A DNA stretch of 64,000 nucleotides from Triglochin maritima (Eukaryota > Streptophyta > Magnoliopsida > Alismatales > Juncaginaceae). Location of the stretch: the NCBI GenBank assembly GCA_963682175.1, contig OY821771.1, forward strand, positions 38,460,201 to 38,524,200, given 5' to 3'. This document shows positions 47,728 through 60,039 of the stretch, one piece after another. The position numbers and the translations under genes are program-made. The notes beneath the pieces are model-generated. The model searched no databases and was not told the origin of the DNA. It saw only the letters and a program-made list of their open reading frames with translations. The stretch's first letter is position 1, and each line of letters opens with the position of its first letter.

Positions 47728-48722
47728 AACGTGTGCTAGGTAGGTGAGAAAAAAAAAGAAAGGTATGAGAGAAAAAATGAAAGGTATTAATGATATTTGT
47801 AGTGGAAATGAAGAGTATTTAAGCAAAAAAACACTTTAATGTTTCCGAAACAAAACAGTCACTGATATATTTCCTTAAAAAGTCACTAATTGTATTAAGA
47901 ATTACTCAAAAAAGGTCACTAATCCTGTTAAGAATTTGGCAGTTAGCACTATCGGAAACGTGAAGTATTATTTAAGACTGTTACGTGTGTTATTTAAAGC
48001 TATTACCTATGGTAGGTAAGGTGTTCGCGAGTCAGGTACCATCACAATCCACTTAATTATTCCATCTGTGTTTAATTTGCTTGTTATACTTGTGCATCTC
48101 GAAGATCTGTACAATATCCAAAGATATTGACAAGTAGCAGGTTTGAGATCTCATTTAACCATATAAAATAGAGAACGTATGCTAGGTAGGTGAGAGAGAA
48201 AAAATGAAAGGTATGAGAAAAGAAGAAGAAAGGTATTAGTGGTATTATAAGTGGATATGAAGTGTATTTAAGCAAAAAAACACTTTAATGTTTCCGAAAC
48301 AAAACAGTCACTAATGTATTTCCTAAAAAAAGTCACTAATTGTATTAAGAATTACTCAAAAAAGGTCACTAATCCTGTTAAGAATTTGGCAGTTAGCACT
48401 ATCGGAAACGTGAAGTATTATTTAAGACTGTTACGTGTGTTATTTAAAGCTATTACCTATGGTAGGTAAGGTGTTCGCGAGTCAGGTACCATCACAATCC
48501 ACTTAATTATTCCATCTGTGTTTAATTTGCTTGTTATACTTGTGCATCTCGAAGATCTGTACAAAATCCAAAGATATTGACAAGTAGCAGGTTAATAGAG
48601 AACGTATGCTAGGTAGGTGAGAGAAAAAAAAGGTATGAGAAAAGAAGAAGAAGAAGAAAGGTATTAGTGGTATTATAAGTGGATATGAAGAGTATTTAAG
48701 CAAAAAAACACTTTAATGTTTC
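47728..48722. repeat. Tandem repeat, ~430-bp unit, about 2.3 copies
   Basis: Units start at about 47728, 48171 and 48599 with GTGCTAGGTAGGTGAG or GTATGCTAGGTAGGTGAG, and the third is cut after AATGTTTCCG at 48722. Shared blocks include GGCAGTTAGCACTATCGG and GGTAAGGTGTTCGCGAG. Unit 1 has an extra stretch (TTTGAGATCTCATTT) at its end. No coding frame. Confidence 0.9.
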
Positions 48723-49123
48723 CGTAGGGCTTCAATATTTTCAAAGATCTTAAAAAAAATCATTCTCAACTTGTGTGTGTTCCTACTCCATTTCGCTTTT
48801 GGTTTGGTTACGAGTACATAGTAAACATTTTTAGTACTGTTAAACATTGCACATAACCATGCATTGATCGGCAGAAGACAATCACTAAGCAAGAAGAACG
48901 TAACTATTACAAGTTGTAGGGTAAGGCATGGGAACACAACTATCCGAAAAATCCCAGATTGTCATTTTATAGTAACAGCTCATTTGTTTTTTGGAACAAT
49001 AATTTTGACAAACACCTTGTTTTAAGCTTCTTGGAAAGAAATCGGATCAACAACATGCCAAGTTTGATACAAAATGTAAAAGCTATATATGTATTTCCTA
49101 CTTATTCTGCAATCTTCTATCTA
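48723..49123. other. Intergenic stretch without recognised features
   Basis: No gene or repeat recognised between the tandem repeat and the RPI-like fragment. Confidence 0.4.
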
Positions 49124-50141
49124 TCAATCTTTCATTGTATTCATTGATAGATTATCAACGATCTGCAATCCGTCCTGCACTGTGATAATAGTTGTGCATC
49201 TGGGAATGCCAAAACCAGAGTAAATGGTATGCATTTGCGGGAAACAAGGGAAACTATAAAATGTAATAAAGCAGATGCGACGATTTCTGAAGCAGAATAT
49301 TTTGCAGATAGTTAGATGAGTTGCTTCTGAAGCTGTTACAATAATCACTAGTGAATCTTAATCATCTGTTGCTATTTGTATTTTCTTACATGCTCATGAG
49401 TTTTCATCAAAATGCTATTGCTATGTAGATTTAGCAATTATTCAAAAGACGTTTCCTCTAACACCTCTTCAAAATTCAAGGCATCTAATAGTCTTCTTCA
49501 AATTATAAGGATATTTTATGTCGTGTGTCAAATTAAAGCAAATCATGATTTCTTGAATTCGTTACTGTAATTTTTTGACGATGAAGTTAATATATATAAG
49601 AAAGTAAAGAAATACTGTGATAGCTCGTCATGGGCAAGAGAACTCAAAGGGCATCAATTATTAGTCCGTCCCCAACAAAACCATCAATCTGATCCAGCTT
49701 CTCCACAACTTGAACTTTAAAACATCAATGAAACATACAAAATACGAAAAAGTTAGTGAAACGTTTGAAATGGGAAATATTTTAAACAGTGGGCAAACTT
49801 ATAACTAAATTATGTCAGAACATGTCCAATATTTTGCTACTCAAGTACTCACTAGATGAGGTAAATTACCATGCCCACATGTAAACAAAAATAGCCTTTG
49901 AAATAATCATCAAGTTTGAAGTTCGAGGAATCAAATACCTTAAATGTTTCAATAACCTCAGAAGTTCTTTACAAGTAAAGCTATCCCATAAAAATGAAAA
50001 AAATGAGTTCCAAAATGACTCACATATATCTTTTATTGGTGATGTGAAAATGACATCGAGAATATGGTGTCCTTCATTGGTGATTAAAGAATAATCGCCT
50101 CCCATGGGATATGCGTGGCCAAAAGCTGGCCTTCTCCGCAC
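49124..50141 (-). pseudogene. Ribose-5-phosphate isomerase-like gene fragment (3' exons)
   Basis: Three exon-like blocks are read on the minus strand. The first, 50141-50024, encodes RRRPAFGHAYPMGGDYSLIT then NEGHHILDVIFTSPIKDI and ends at a good donor (ATAT|GTGAGT). The second, about 49711-49650, encodes VVEKLDQIDGFVGDGLI. The third, about 49230-49124, encodes GIPRCTTIITVQDGLQIVDN and a stop. Order and content match the C-terminal third of plant RPI-like proteins of the pentose phosphate and Calvin pathways. The 5' exons are absent from 50142-50972, and the second block runs into a stop with no clear donor. It is therefore a fragment, not a working gene. The family call rests on motif recall. 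Confidence 0.6.
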
Positions 50142-50972
50142 CTGAACATTTCTGAAGGACTTTACAACACAAAAAATGTATTCGCCAGCGGTAGGATTAA
50201 CCTCTAATTAGTAGATATACGTTAAGAAACTCAAAACACATCAACAATGGCTTGAGTATTAATTACAGTAACATCCTTGTTATAGTCTCGAATTGCCTAA
50301 GCACTGAATAGTAACTATCAGCTTAAACATTTTAGTTTGTGATGTTGATGTGAGGCAGCAGACTCTTTGAGGAACCCTATCAAACTCCAAAGACATGGGT
50401 GGGTCCACAGAATAAAAATCATTTAACTTCTACAGATCTCTACCTAATTGACAAGTGAACATGGAATACTTAAATGAGTACTAAAAGTATTAGAAGAGAA
50501 TCCACACATAAATGGTGTTTTCTGAAAGGAACTACTCTCCTGTTGATGTTATTACGGTGAGAACACATCCACAACTATTTGCAATATTTATTTTCCTTTT
50601 AATATTTTCTCTCTAGGTTCTTTCAGCATGCATGCCCCAAAAACAGGCTTGTGTATCTTGATTCCTAAAACCTATAGAAAGGTAAAAAAATATCCATGAA
50701 TCCCATTTTCAATGGTGATACTATTATTTTCTGGTGTCGGTAACTTTTGGGGATATAACTGATAAGTAAAATGGAGTGTTCTGACCAAATATATTTTTAA
50801 ATTTTTGACATGTATAGGATAGTGGGATTTACATATATTTTCTTGAAAAGTGTGTTATTTCTTGAATTCCATATAAGTCATTCTTGAGTAACAATGACCA
50901 TTGGTTGTTCCCTACGGGCCCATAGATAGATATCTTTGTCTACAGGGAACATTGACATTTGCTTGGTTTTAG
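50142..50972. other. Spacer between the RPI-like and WDR75-like fragments
   Basis: No further exons of either gene are recognised, nor clear transposon ends. Confidence 0.45.
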
Positions 50973-51834
50973 GGAGCAACTTGTCATGATATTTTGAATT
51001 CGGTCTCAGGTTACTGTGGCTTTGGTCTCTCTCCGGTTGATTCCTCTGTGATGGCTACTGTAGATGTCAAGCTTCCCGAGGAAGAGATAGGAGGATTTAC
51101 TAGTTTAAAGTTTTGGTCACGTGGTTCTCGGGCTGGAGAGTATATGTTATCTACCGTCGTTCATGAGCCTCATAGGTATGCCTTATTCTTCTGCCGTACC
51201 TTGTTACATCAAGGATTGGTGATGTTGGTTGGTTCCCAACTTCCCATGAATGAAGCTGATGTACGAAACCGCAGCATCTAAACTTGTGTATAATTTCATC
51301 GTAGTGTTGATCTGTTCTTCCCTTCCCTCGTCCATGATGCATCCAATTCTGCTTAGGCATCATATTCAAAAGTCAAACGACGACGAAAGAAGTTTTAGGA
51401 GTACCTGAACAAATTTTACTTTATATGTATGAATATGGTATAAGTTATTACTTAATAGGATTAACTATAAGGTGGTTATATATTTGGCTACCATATTTAA
51501 ACCAATCCGGATGATTTTGTTCTGTGCAGCGATGCTGGGATTTCTGCTATTGTGTTTAGCCCTGATAATACCATGGCAGCAAGCTCTTCTCATGGAGGTG
51601 ACTTCAAGTACAACACACAGTCACTTGAATGCTTCTAGATATTCATTCTGACCATATAAGTCCTATGCATTCTTGTATTAGATATGGGAGGACACATCGA
51701 ATGCTAAAAAGGGTCCTAACGAGAAAGCTGGCCGGAGATGCCGATTCATTGGTTCATACAACTACAGTAAATTATCACTTTTACACTTCTCTCTGTATTT
51801 TTTTTCTGCATGTGCTACACTAGATATAACATTC

Positions 51835-53965
51835 CCGAACAACAGAAAATTTAAACTTTTTAAATCAAGTAACCACAAGGATAAAAACCATTAAGAGTGG
51901 GGACATTACTCAAAGAAAAACTTAAATATATCTGGTGCATCATATTACATAAGAGTTTGTCAAAAGAGTGATTACATCCGAATACGAAAAACATAATACG
52001 TGTAATCACAACAACCTAAAATAGGCAAACAACATGATTCCGTCCCAAAGTGCAATCTCCTTCGGTCACCGCCCGCCGGAACCTAACGCGGTCCTGAAAA
52101 TAAACATAACAACGATGCCTGAGTTTCCATAAGGAAATCCCGTATGACAAGCTCACTTATATGCATTATCATACTAGTATAGTATGACATGAATACAAAG
52201 TAATAAAATAACATTCCCACCAAGGGCAAAACAGGACATCCGTCCATCGATCGTTCCCGCTGCCACAGAGGCCGCGCGGTCTACAACCGCCACCGCTGCC
52301 ACACAGACCCCACAGTCCGCAACATTGTCGTCGCCACACAAGCCGCACGGTCCACAGCATCGCCGCCGCCACACAGGCCGCACAGTCCACAACCACCGGT
52401 GCCACACATGTCACACGGTCCACAAACATCGGGTCTCCGTGGAAACCTACCGTAGGCACATACGGTCTAGCAGATAGTACGTAACACATCCCCATACGCG
52501 GCTACACAAGTCAAAGGGATCGATGAGGAGGCGTTCGCACTTCCGCACAGATAGAATCAGATCTGAAAATATCGTGGTCCACCACCACACCAACGGAGTC
52601 ATCGCTCGGGTCGGTCCATCACCGGCGCCACACAGACCGCACAGTATCTCACTCGATAGGTGCCCAATCGAGCTACCTGTCGAAAATCATCATCGGATGT
52701 CCATCGCCACAACCACACAGGCCACACACGATCCTCCCTGCCGCCACACAGGCCGCACGGGCTCGTGCAATCACTGCCTATCAAGGCCAGTCGAACATAT
52801 CCACCACACAGAGGGCCAGACAATCGACAGATCCGAACCAAAGTCCGCAGGGTCATCGAGCTCCACGTGCAGACACCAACTCCACCGCTATAAAAGCAGG
52901 GCAGCGGCCTCCGTAGCCATCCAGGCCGGTAGTCACTTCACCCAACGACAGTTGCGTCCTCGCTGAAGCAATGTGATCCACAATCACTCAGGATGCTACT
53001 CTAATACGAGAACTAAGAATAAACCACGCCACCCTCTATAACACAGGGGCGACACGTCCCAAGTATCCACACTCTTCCACACGGCGGTCCCTGGGCAGGC
53101 ACACGCAACGTACCCACCGTCAACTCCCGACTCACACTCCAAGCGAGGACACAGGTTTCCGTGGACAGAGACTCCACTAGGATCAGGATTCAGTTCTGGG
53201 CTCAAACGGTCGACCGGAAAAGGTATACCGGTCGACCGCTTCCGCAAAGGAATCGATCGACCGAATGCCTACAACGGTCAAACTCTGTGCTCAAAACTCA
53301 ATCCCCAACGGGGTCGAACAGAGATCTAAAACCGGTCAACCGATACATGGTCAAAATCCAGAGTCTGGTCAAAATCACACAAGTCTATTCTGTCGACCGA
53401 CTCAGGGGTCCCGGTCGACCGAAAACTACCAGGGCATCCTAGCATTCTAGGTCATCTACCGGTCGAACAAGACACAACAACCGGTCGAACAACATACTAT
53501 ACAATTAAGTTCACTTAAGTTCCGGTCGGACAAAAGGTCTAGGACGGTCGACCATTTGGATGGTCAACGTCCGGTCCACGCGAAACACGAAGCAACGGTC
53601 GAATGATTCAAGGATCTCGTTCGACCGAAAACATTCAGGCAAACCCCAACCCACCAGCACAAGCACTACCAGTCGACCGCCATACGACATCGTTCTACCG
53701 GTGTTGGTTAAATTCGGGCGAAAACACTAAACCGGTCGACCGCCTGAAGGAAACCGGTCGACCCTTGGTCGACATAAACCTTGCGCCAGCCAAGGATTTT
53801 ACGCCGTTTCCTCGTCGCCGGCGAGGTGTCCGACCTCCCGCGACCGACCACAACTCCACCCCAACTTGGGTGAGCAATAAGGCCTCTAATGCAAGAACTT
53901 GGCATATCTCTTCGTGAAGAACGACGAAGAACGCCGGAGCTCCCCAACCAACTCCGGTCCGCACA
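51835..53965. mobile_element. Truncated Ty3/gypsy LTR
   Basis: It starts TATAACATTCCCG and aligns with the LTRs at 21275 and 3030/8483 up to GCCGGAGCTCC near 53940. The last ~350 bp of the LTR are missing at its junction with the WDR75-like exon. It contains the GGTCGACC-type array at about 53205-53765. Confidence 0.85.
52260..52420. repeat. GC-rich minisatellite inside the LTR
   Basis: CCGCCACACAGGCCGCAC-type units with CGGTCCACA recur about five times here and again at about 52620-52775. The related LTRs have a different expansion at the same place. Confidence 0.75.
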
Positions 53966-54339
53966 GCCTTGTTCGCCAATCTGTGATTGTTCCCGTGGAA
54001 GAATCAGGTATGGGTGTTTTCTGCCTTGTTCGCCAATCTGTTGGTTTCTGTTCTATTTTCTTTGTAGCACTTCCTGATTATTGTATGTTGTAGTTTAATG
54101 GGAACATTATTTGGATATCATATTTACTTTATATCACTCTGATTTTTTTACCATTTTTGCTTCTTTTTATAGATAATACATATGGATATGCATCTATTTA
54201 TGGGGAGCTTCCAGAATTCCATTTAAAAAGGAAGCAGACACTAAAACTCCCATTTTCATCAACAGAAAGGCCCTGGGAAACCATTTTCAGTGGATCCTCT
54301 CATGCTCTTCCACCTTTGAGCAAACTATGTTCGACATTT

Positions 54340-54720
54340 CACTAGTACAGAATAGGCTTTACTCGTCGCCAAATAGACGTCGACCGTTATAACAACCGAC
54401 GTCTAGTAGAGAGATGACAGAATAGATGTCGGTCGTTACCAATGCCGACGTCTATGTGGTACTATAGACGTCGGCTATTTCAATACCGCGTTTATCCGAC
54501 GTCTATAGGGTATAGACGTCGACCCATAGATGTTGGTTTTTGGAATACCTTGTGCATCCGACGTCTATAGGGTATAGACGTCGCCATATAGACGTCGGAT
54601 GTTATAGATGTCCGACGTCTAGACCCCCTGCATATAGACGTCGGGGGTATAGACGTCGAACATCTATAACATCCGACGTCTATTGGTCTTAAAGATATCG
54701 AACAGACGCGTTTCTGTCAT
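54340..54720 (+). mobile_element. 5' end of a CACTA transposon
   Basis: CACTAGTACAGAATAGGC is a CACTA terminus. It is followed by about a dozen subterminal copies of TAGACGTCGG or CCGACGTCTA in both orientations up to 54680. The matching 3' end is not in the window, so the element is truncated or very diverged. Confidence 0.8.
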
Positions 54721-55844
54721 TCTTCTCAAGCGAAAACTCACCCAAACCCTAGTCGTCCCGCGACCGAACTCTCATCTGCGACCAATCTCCGACCGATCTG
54801 CACCGTCTCCGGCACCGCAACGACGTCTCTTGTGCTCTCCTCCCCTTCTCCGTCCCTTTGCACCGTCTCCGTAGCCTCCGAAACCACCGTCACCGCACCC
54901 TCCTCCGCAACCACCGTCACCGCAGCCACGACCTCCTCCTCCTCTAGTTCGTGCTCATACTTTTTGTGTAGTTGTGGATTGAGTTTTTTTTATTTAGTTT
55001 TTTTGATTTGGTGTAGTTGTTATAACGGTCGGAGAGATCGAATTTGATAGTACGTTAATGAAATCCAATTGTATCAAATGTTTTCTTGTTTGAAAATTGA
55101 TGAGAAGAAAAACAAATTCTATAATCAAACCGGTAATTGAACGGATTCAACTGAAGCAATCCAAATAAAACTCACAAAAAACTGTCGTACGAAATCCGAA
55201 GTAAAAATAGAGATGAAACGTCAGTCTCTAAATTATGACAAACGACAATAACCATGATCTGACTTTGTATGAAACAATTCAAATTACAATTACTAGCAAA
55301 TTAAAGAAAGTAAAATAATCAAAAGAAAGTGGTACAACAGTTGGAGCGCAACCAATGAATTTATAATGATTTTAGCATATCATCGATTGAAGCGAAAAGG
55401 AAAGAATGTCAAGCAAAGAAATAGTTATTTTAGAAAGTTGTAATTACGAATAAATAGATTTCATTTGGTAAGCGCGCACATAGTTTTCTTTCTTTGTTTT
55501 AGATGGTAAATTGATTCGGAGGAATATCAACGAAGGATTTAATATCATTCCAAATACTTGACTTGTACGTAATTGAATTGGAAGAACGTACTTTGTTATG
55601 CACATAGTTTTTATGTGTTATAGTTGGTATATTATTTCTGTTAAGTATCAGCGAGGATTTCTTTCCCAAATAATTGACATGTATTTAATTGGAAAGAACG
55701 TATTTTGTATTCACATTGTTTTTATTTGTTTTAGTTGGTAAATTATTTCGGAAGAGTATTAGCAAGGAATTTCTTTCCCAAATACTTGACATATAATTGA
55801 TTGGAAATAACGTATTTGTATGCACATTTTTAAATTAGTTGAGT
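54721..55844. other. CACTA-internal and flanking sequence
   Basis: A CT-rich leader-like stretch (54720-54950, with CACCGTC repeats) could belong to the CACTA transcript. From 55060 the sequence is AT-rich and includes a triplicated GAATTTCTTTCCCAAATA-type motif at about 55650-55790. No gene recognised. Confidence 0.45.
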
Positions 55845-57109
55845 ACGATATATATAACAATTCAATTCCAAAGAGTATAGCCAAGGAATTTCTCTCCTAA
55901 TCGTCGAAACCTGACTTCGAGCTTGGTGGAAGTTTGTCGAATCTCCAATGACCTCCTGCGACGTCTAGTAGTTGTCAAATTACTAATGGTTCCTTTAAAT
56001 TATAATAGAGTTAATGTCATGAATATCTAATGTTTACAGGTGCAAGTGGGGTGGGGCGGGTTTTTGCCCCACCACTACCCATCTTGCTTAAGTTAAGCAA
56101 GTAAGCGAGGTGTGACGGCGCAAAAAAACCCACTACCCACCCCACCTAAAGGTGGATTAGGCGGGGCAGGGCAGGGCAGGACGAGTTATTCTTTGTCTTT
56201 AAGATTTTTTCCTAATAAAATAAAAAAAATAAAAAATTCAGATCTTATCTTACTTGATGTTTAAAAAAATGAAAGCATCAAACATATAAGTAAGGAATGT
56301 GAGTAGCAAAACAAAGAGTATACAACTCAAGAGAACCATGTAAATGCTCATGAACACATAACTTCCAAATCACATTTTAATTTATAATAAAACTTGAGAC
56401 TGTCATTTCACATAACAAATGCCAACAAACAACATACTTTGGTAAGGTTGAGTGTGACACTGTGAGTGGTTGCGGGTTTGGTCGGGTAGATGGGTTTTGT
56501 GGGTTATCTGGTTAGGCGGGTTATGTGGGGGTGGGTTGCAAGAAAATTGAAACCCGCCCCCTTATTAGGCGAGTTGTGCGGGTTACGGGTTGGCAGGTAG
56601 AGTTTTTTGTCCGTTACTCGCATGAAGCAGGGCGGCAGGTCAAACCCGCTCTATTTACAACCCTACTAATGTTACTAAACAATGTGATTTGCTTACAACA
56701 AAAATAAAGTTCGAATATGATCTAGTTTCATGAAATGATGAAATTGTGTTTTGGGTAAATTACTTGCAATACACTAAACATGTCTTAAATTCATAAAAAA
56801 TTCCTCCCAACTCAAGATTATACCACAAAGCCACAAAAACACAAGAAGGAACCTATTGGTACCGGAAAAGATTGCAGTGGGGATTTCTCTCTTCATCAAC
56901 ACACCTCCATCTCTCTCAACATTTACATACACTAGCCACCATTATCTTTATCCTAGGTTTGTCTCTAAGGACAAGGACAACCTACTAAAATCTTTTTTTC
57001 ATACTATATATCTTATCTCACTTTAGATCCTGAACATGAGAATGTAATTGATAGGACTCTTATTCAAGAAAGAGTCAAAAATCCCAAAAATGGGAAGAAT
57101 AAGAAGAGG
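55845..57109. repeat. Duplicated backbone segment, part 1 (copy B)
   Basis: Aligns with 10519-11812 throughout; its right end is cut by the CACTA-like terminus at 57110. Confidence 0.88.
56035..56665. mobile_element. Non-autonomous hAT transposon, 631 bp (copy B)
   Basis: It has the same CTAATGTT duplications (56027-56034, 56666-56673) and ends as 10706-11358. It inserted before the segment was duplicated. Confidence 0.88.
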
Positions 57110-57500
57110 CACTGCTGGAAAAACATGCAATGACGTCGCCATGTCACATCGGGTATTAAGAAACCGACGTGAAACAACCTAAACAAGTCGGTTGCACAAA
57201 AACCGACGTGACATAGGTGTATATCACGTCGGTTTTTGTTCGACCGGCGTGATATATACCTATGTCACGTCGGTTTTTGTGTGACCGACGTGTTTTATTG
57301 GCATTTTCACGTCGGTTGTCCTACAACCGACGTGATTGGTTTTATTTTTATTTTTATTTTTATAACAAAAACTGATTGTTCAACATCATTTATTTTTTAG
57401 ACAGAGAAAATTGAAATAATTAAACACGTCGATTTACAGAAAACCGACGTGATATGTGTGTTTTCCACGTCGGTTTTCATGGAAACCGACGTGTTTAGTT
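57110..57500 (+). mobile_element. CACTA-like terminus with ACCGACGTG repeats
   Basis: It starts CACTGCTGGAAAAACATG exactly where the duplicated segment breaks off. About a dozen CACGTCGGTT/AACCGACGTG motifs follow in both orientations up to 57490. The other end was not found. Confidence 0.72.
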
Positions 57501-58354
57501 TTTTTTAAGATAATCGTCCCACTATATCCTCTTGTTTACTCTGCCCTAACACAAAAACACAACCCAAACCTTCGTCCAACACAACCCAAGCATCCGCCGC
57601 AAGCCTACGCGACCAACCCACGCCCCGACCTCGACTCCTCCAACCTCGCCGACTTGATTATGGTCCACTCTCAACTTGATTTATTTTTATTTTCTTATGA
57701 TGGTCTCTCAACTTGAAATTTTACTAACATTATATTCCAAACTTATTTAATCAAAGCATCTTCCATCTTTGAAATTGAATATATGTTTTTATTCTAATGA
57801 GGAACTTGTAATTTAGGTTTCACTGTTGATCTAAAATCTCCATATTTAAATTACTGAAATATACTAAATTTTGAAATGTATGGAGCAAGGTTTACAATGG
57901 TCTATTTTATCTGAAAAGTTTACCACGTGTTCCTTATATATTGTATATCTCACCTTTAAATTTTCAGAGAAAAAAACTAATCGAAAGTAGCTAAAAAAGA
58001 GGTGTCACAACCAAGATGGTTATACGGGCTCATACAACCCCATTACCCTCTAACTAATATATAAATTCCAACAATTAACTAATACCTATTTTAAAATGAA
58101 ATAAATGAAACATTAATAAGTTCCTACAGAATAGCGAAGACTAAACTATCAAAACGAAGACCAATTCTAGTGTTGGCATGCAGGTATTGGTATTTGTCAT
58201 GATCCGATCATTGGTGTTGACTATTGTAAAACTAAAAATCTCCTAATTGAACTAGTTAGTATGAGTTAGTAAAACATACTAAAATTTTAACTTCACCTTT
58301 TTACTAGTGACCATCAAAACTTACTCTAGTTAGGTTTGATGTGTGAAAAAAAGT
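57501..58354. other. Leader-like CT-rich and AT-rich sequence
   Basis: 57530-57660 is C-rich (CAACCCAAACC, CGACCTCGACTCC) and may be the start of the CACTA transcript. The rest is AT-rich without features. Confidence 0.4.
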
Positions 58355-58834
58355 CCCATACTGGTAGATTTAAGTTATACCATGTGATTATAAGCCTCAT
58401 GTGCTCTTACACATAGGGTAAGCTAGCTTTTAGGTTCAGTTCTCACATGATACCTTTTTTCTCTTAATAAAGTTTAAAGTAATCCTATGCTCTTATAGAG
58501 TCTTATCTATTTGGTCGACAACCAACCACTAGACACTAGTGCCACATGTAGGAAGGTTGTTATTCGGTGGAATTGATCCACTATTTTTTACTTGTAAATG
58601 CTTGCTTCGTTACTGTTGGAATCGTTCGACCAATTATACCTGCCAATCAACTGTATCTACTTGAATCCACTCGTTGAGGATTGGTATCGGCATACGTCTC
58701 TCTCTTTGTTGTTCCTTCTCAATTTTGAACTTCAAAATTTTACTCCTTGGTCAATTATCTAATTAGTTGCCTACAACAAACACAAGCTTAATTTACGGTA
58801 AATCCCAAATTACAATAGATTTGAAATACAGTCC
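58355..58834. repeat. Duplicated backbone segment, part 2 (copy B)
   Basis: Matches 17378-17414 and 18053-18490, and shows the empty site of the 17415-18052 MITE at about 58385. Confidence 0.85.
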
Positions 58835-59505
58835 AAACTAATAACCAAATCAGCAACGTTTGATTAGAGGGCAGCAGAAAGCACTTGAAAGTATTAACTA
58901 AAAACTTCCTTGTCCCCGCTACCGATAAATCACAGCAAAATCCCCCTCTTCTTAACTTCTACTTTTTAGAAAATGTAAGTATGTAACTCATTTCTAGGTT
59001 ACAACCTTTTATTATAGAAAACAACTATATCTTTTGCAGTATGCATAATGGATAAAATATTCTTGTTTCGAAGTCCAATTAGTGCTCTTTATAACAATTT
59101 CCCAGGTGCAAATCAACATTATAAGGACAAGCCTACAAGGGCTCAAATCTCATGTATTATTCAATGGTGGTTTCCTTTCAGACCCGTGAAAAATAGTGAA
59201 AACATATTTTTCCCTACTGAGTTTTAAAAATGATGTGGTGTTGAATTGCTAGACGGAAATGTCATTGCCCACCTATTAAACTTCGCTATACTATTGCTTT
59301 TGCTTTATTTGTTAAAGAAATTAAAGTAAATGAAATTGTTAACTAACAAAATAAGGTCATTATTTACACTATTAATGCTAACTATATTGATGTGAAATAT
59401 TGTTGAAAATCTACGTTACGAAGTTGTACACAAACACGTCTGATGAAATATATGTGTGCTCAAGTAACTTTAGAAATTAATGGGCAAATGTGTAAAATCC
59501 TCCCC
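58835..59505. other. Sequence present only in copy B
   Basis: It separates two parts of the duplicated segment that are contiguous at 18490 in copy A. No gene or element ends recognised apart from the MITE that follows. Confidence 0.45.
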
Positions 59506-59508
59506 TTA

Positions 59509-60025
59509 GAGCACCCTTAACGGGGCAAAAAAACCCAGGCGCCCCGACACCTCAGCAATTTTAATAATAAAAAATTACTAACGAAAAAAACTGGGCGTGA
59601 TTTCGGGCGGCAGGCCGCCCGAAATTACGCCCCAGGCGCCTCCAGGCGCCTGGAGAAAGCTTGGTGGGGGGGCACGTGTCCCCCCACCACTGGTCAATTT
59701 TTTTTTTTTTAAATTTTCTGTTTTTGTGTTTAGAAAATGTTTTTAAAATCATTTAAAATTGTTTTTTCAAATATATTTTTATGAAAATAAGTTTTTTATT
59801 TGTTTATATTTTCTAGAATTTTTTGATAATTTTTCGTGTTTTGCCTAAAATTGACCCCGAAATGACGTGTAGGGGAGAGAATGCAGGGCGCCCGGGGTAG
59901 CCCGGGCATGGATAAGAGGGTTTTTGGGATGGGTTGGGTGAGCTGATGTGGAAGAGAGAGAAGCTGACGTGGCAGAGAGAGAATGCAGGGCGCCCGGGGT
60001 AGCCCGGGCGCTGTTAAACATGCTC
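59509..60025. mobile_element. Tourist-like (PIF/Harbinger) MITE, 517 bp, with a strong internal hairpin
   Basis: TTA duplications lie at 59506-59508 and 60026-60028. The left end GAGCACCCTTAACGGGGC matches the right end in reverse complement, GAGCATGTTTAACAGCGC. A 19-bp-arm hairpin (59593-59611 with 59614-59632, loop AG, one mismatch) and GGCGCC palindromes lie inside. Confidence 0.8.
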
Positions 60026-60039
60026 TTACCGGCACCGAC

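Larger units (their letters stand above)
50973..54339 (+). pseudogene. WDR75/Utp17-like WD-repeat gene fragment, invaded by an LTR and cut by a CACTA end
   Basis: Exon-like blocks on the plus strand are these. 50973-51175 encodes SVSGYCGFGLSPVDSSVMAT through LKFWSRGSRAGEYMLSTVV, with donor CATAG|GTATG. 51530-51607 encodes DAGISAIVFSPDNTMAASSS and HGGDFK. About 53967-54007 encodes QSVIVPVEES, with donor TCAG|GTATGG. 54173-54339 encodes YGYASIYGELPEFHLKRKQ and ERPWETIFSGSSHALPPLSK. Splice phases join correctly at both clear junctions. This resembles the C-terminal half of plant WDR75, a U3 processome subunit in nucleolar rRNA processing. The exon completing the WD unit after GGDFK is missing, where a Ty3 LTR (51835-53965) lies, and the last exon ends abruptly at CACTAG (54340). 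N-terminal exons are absent. Confidence 0.65.
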
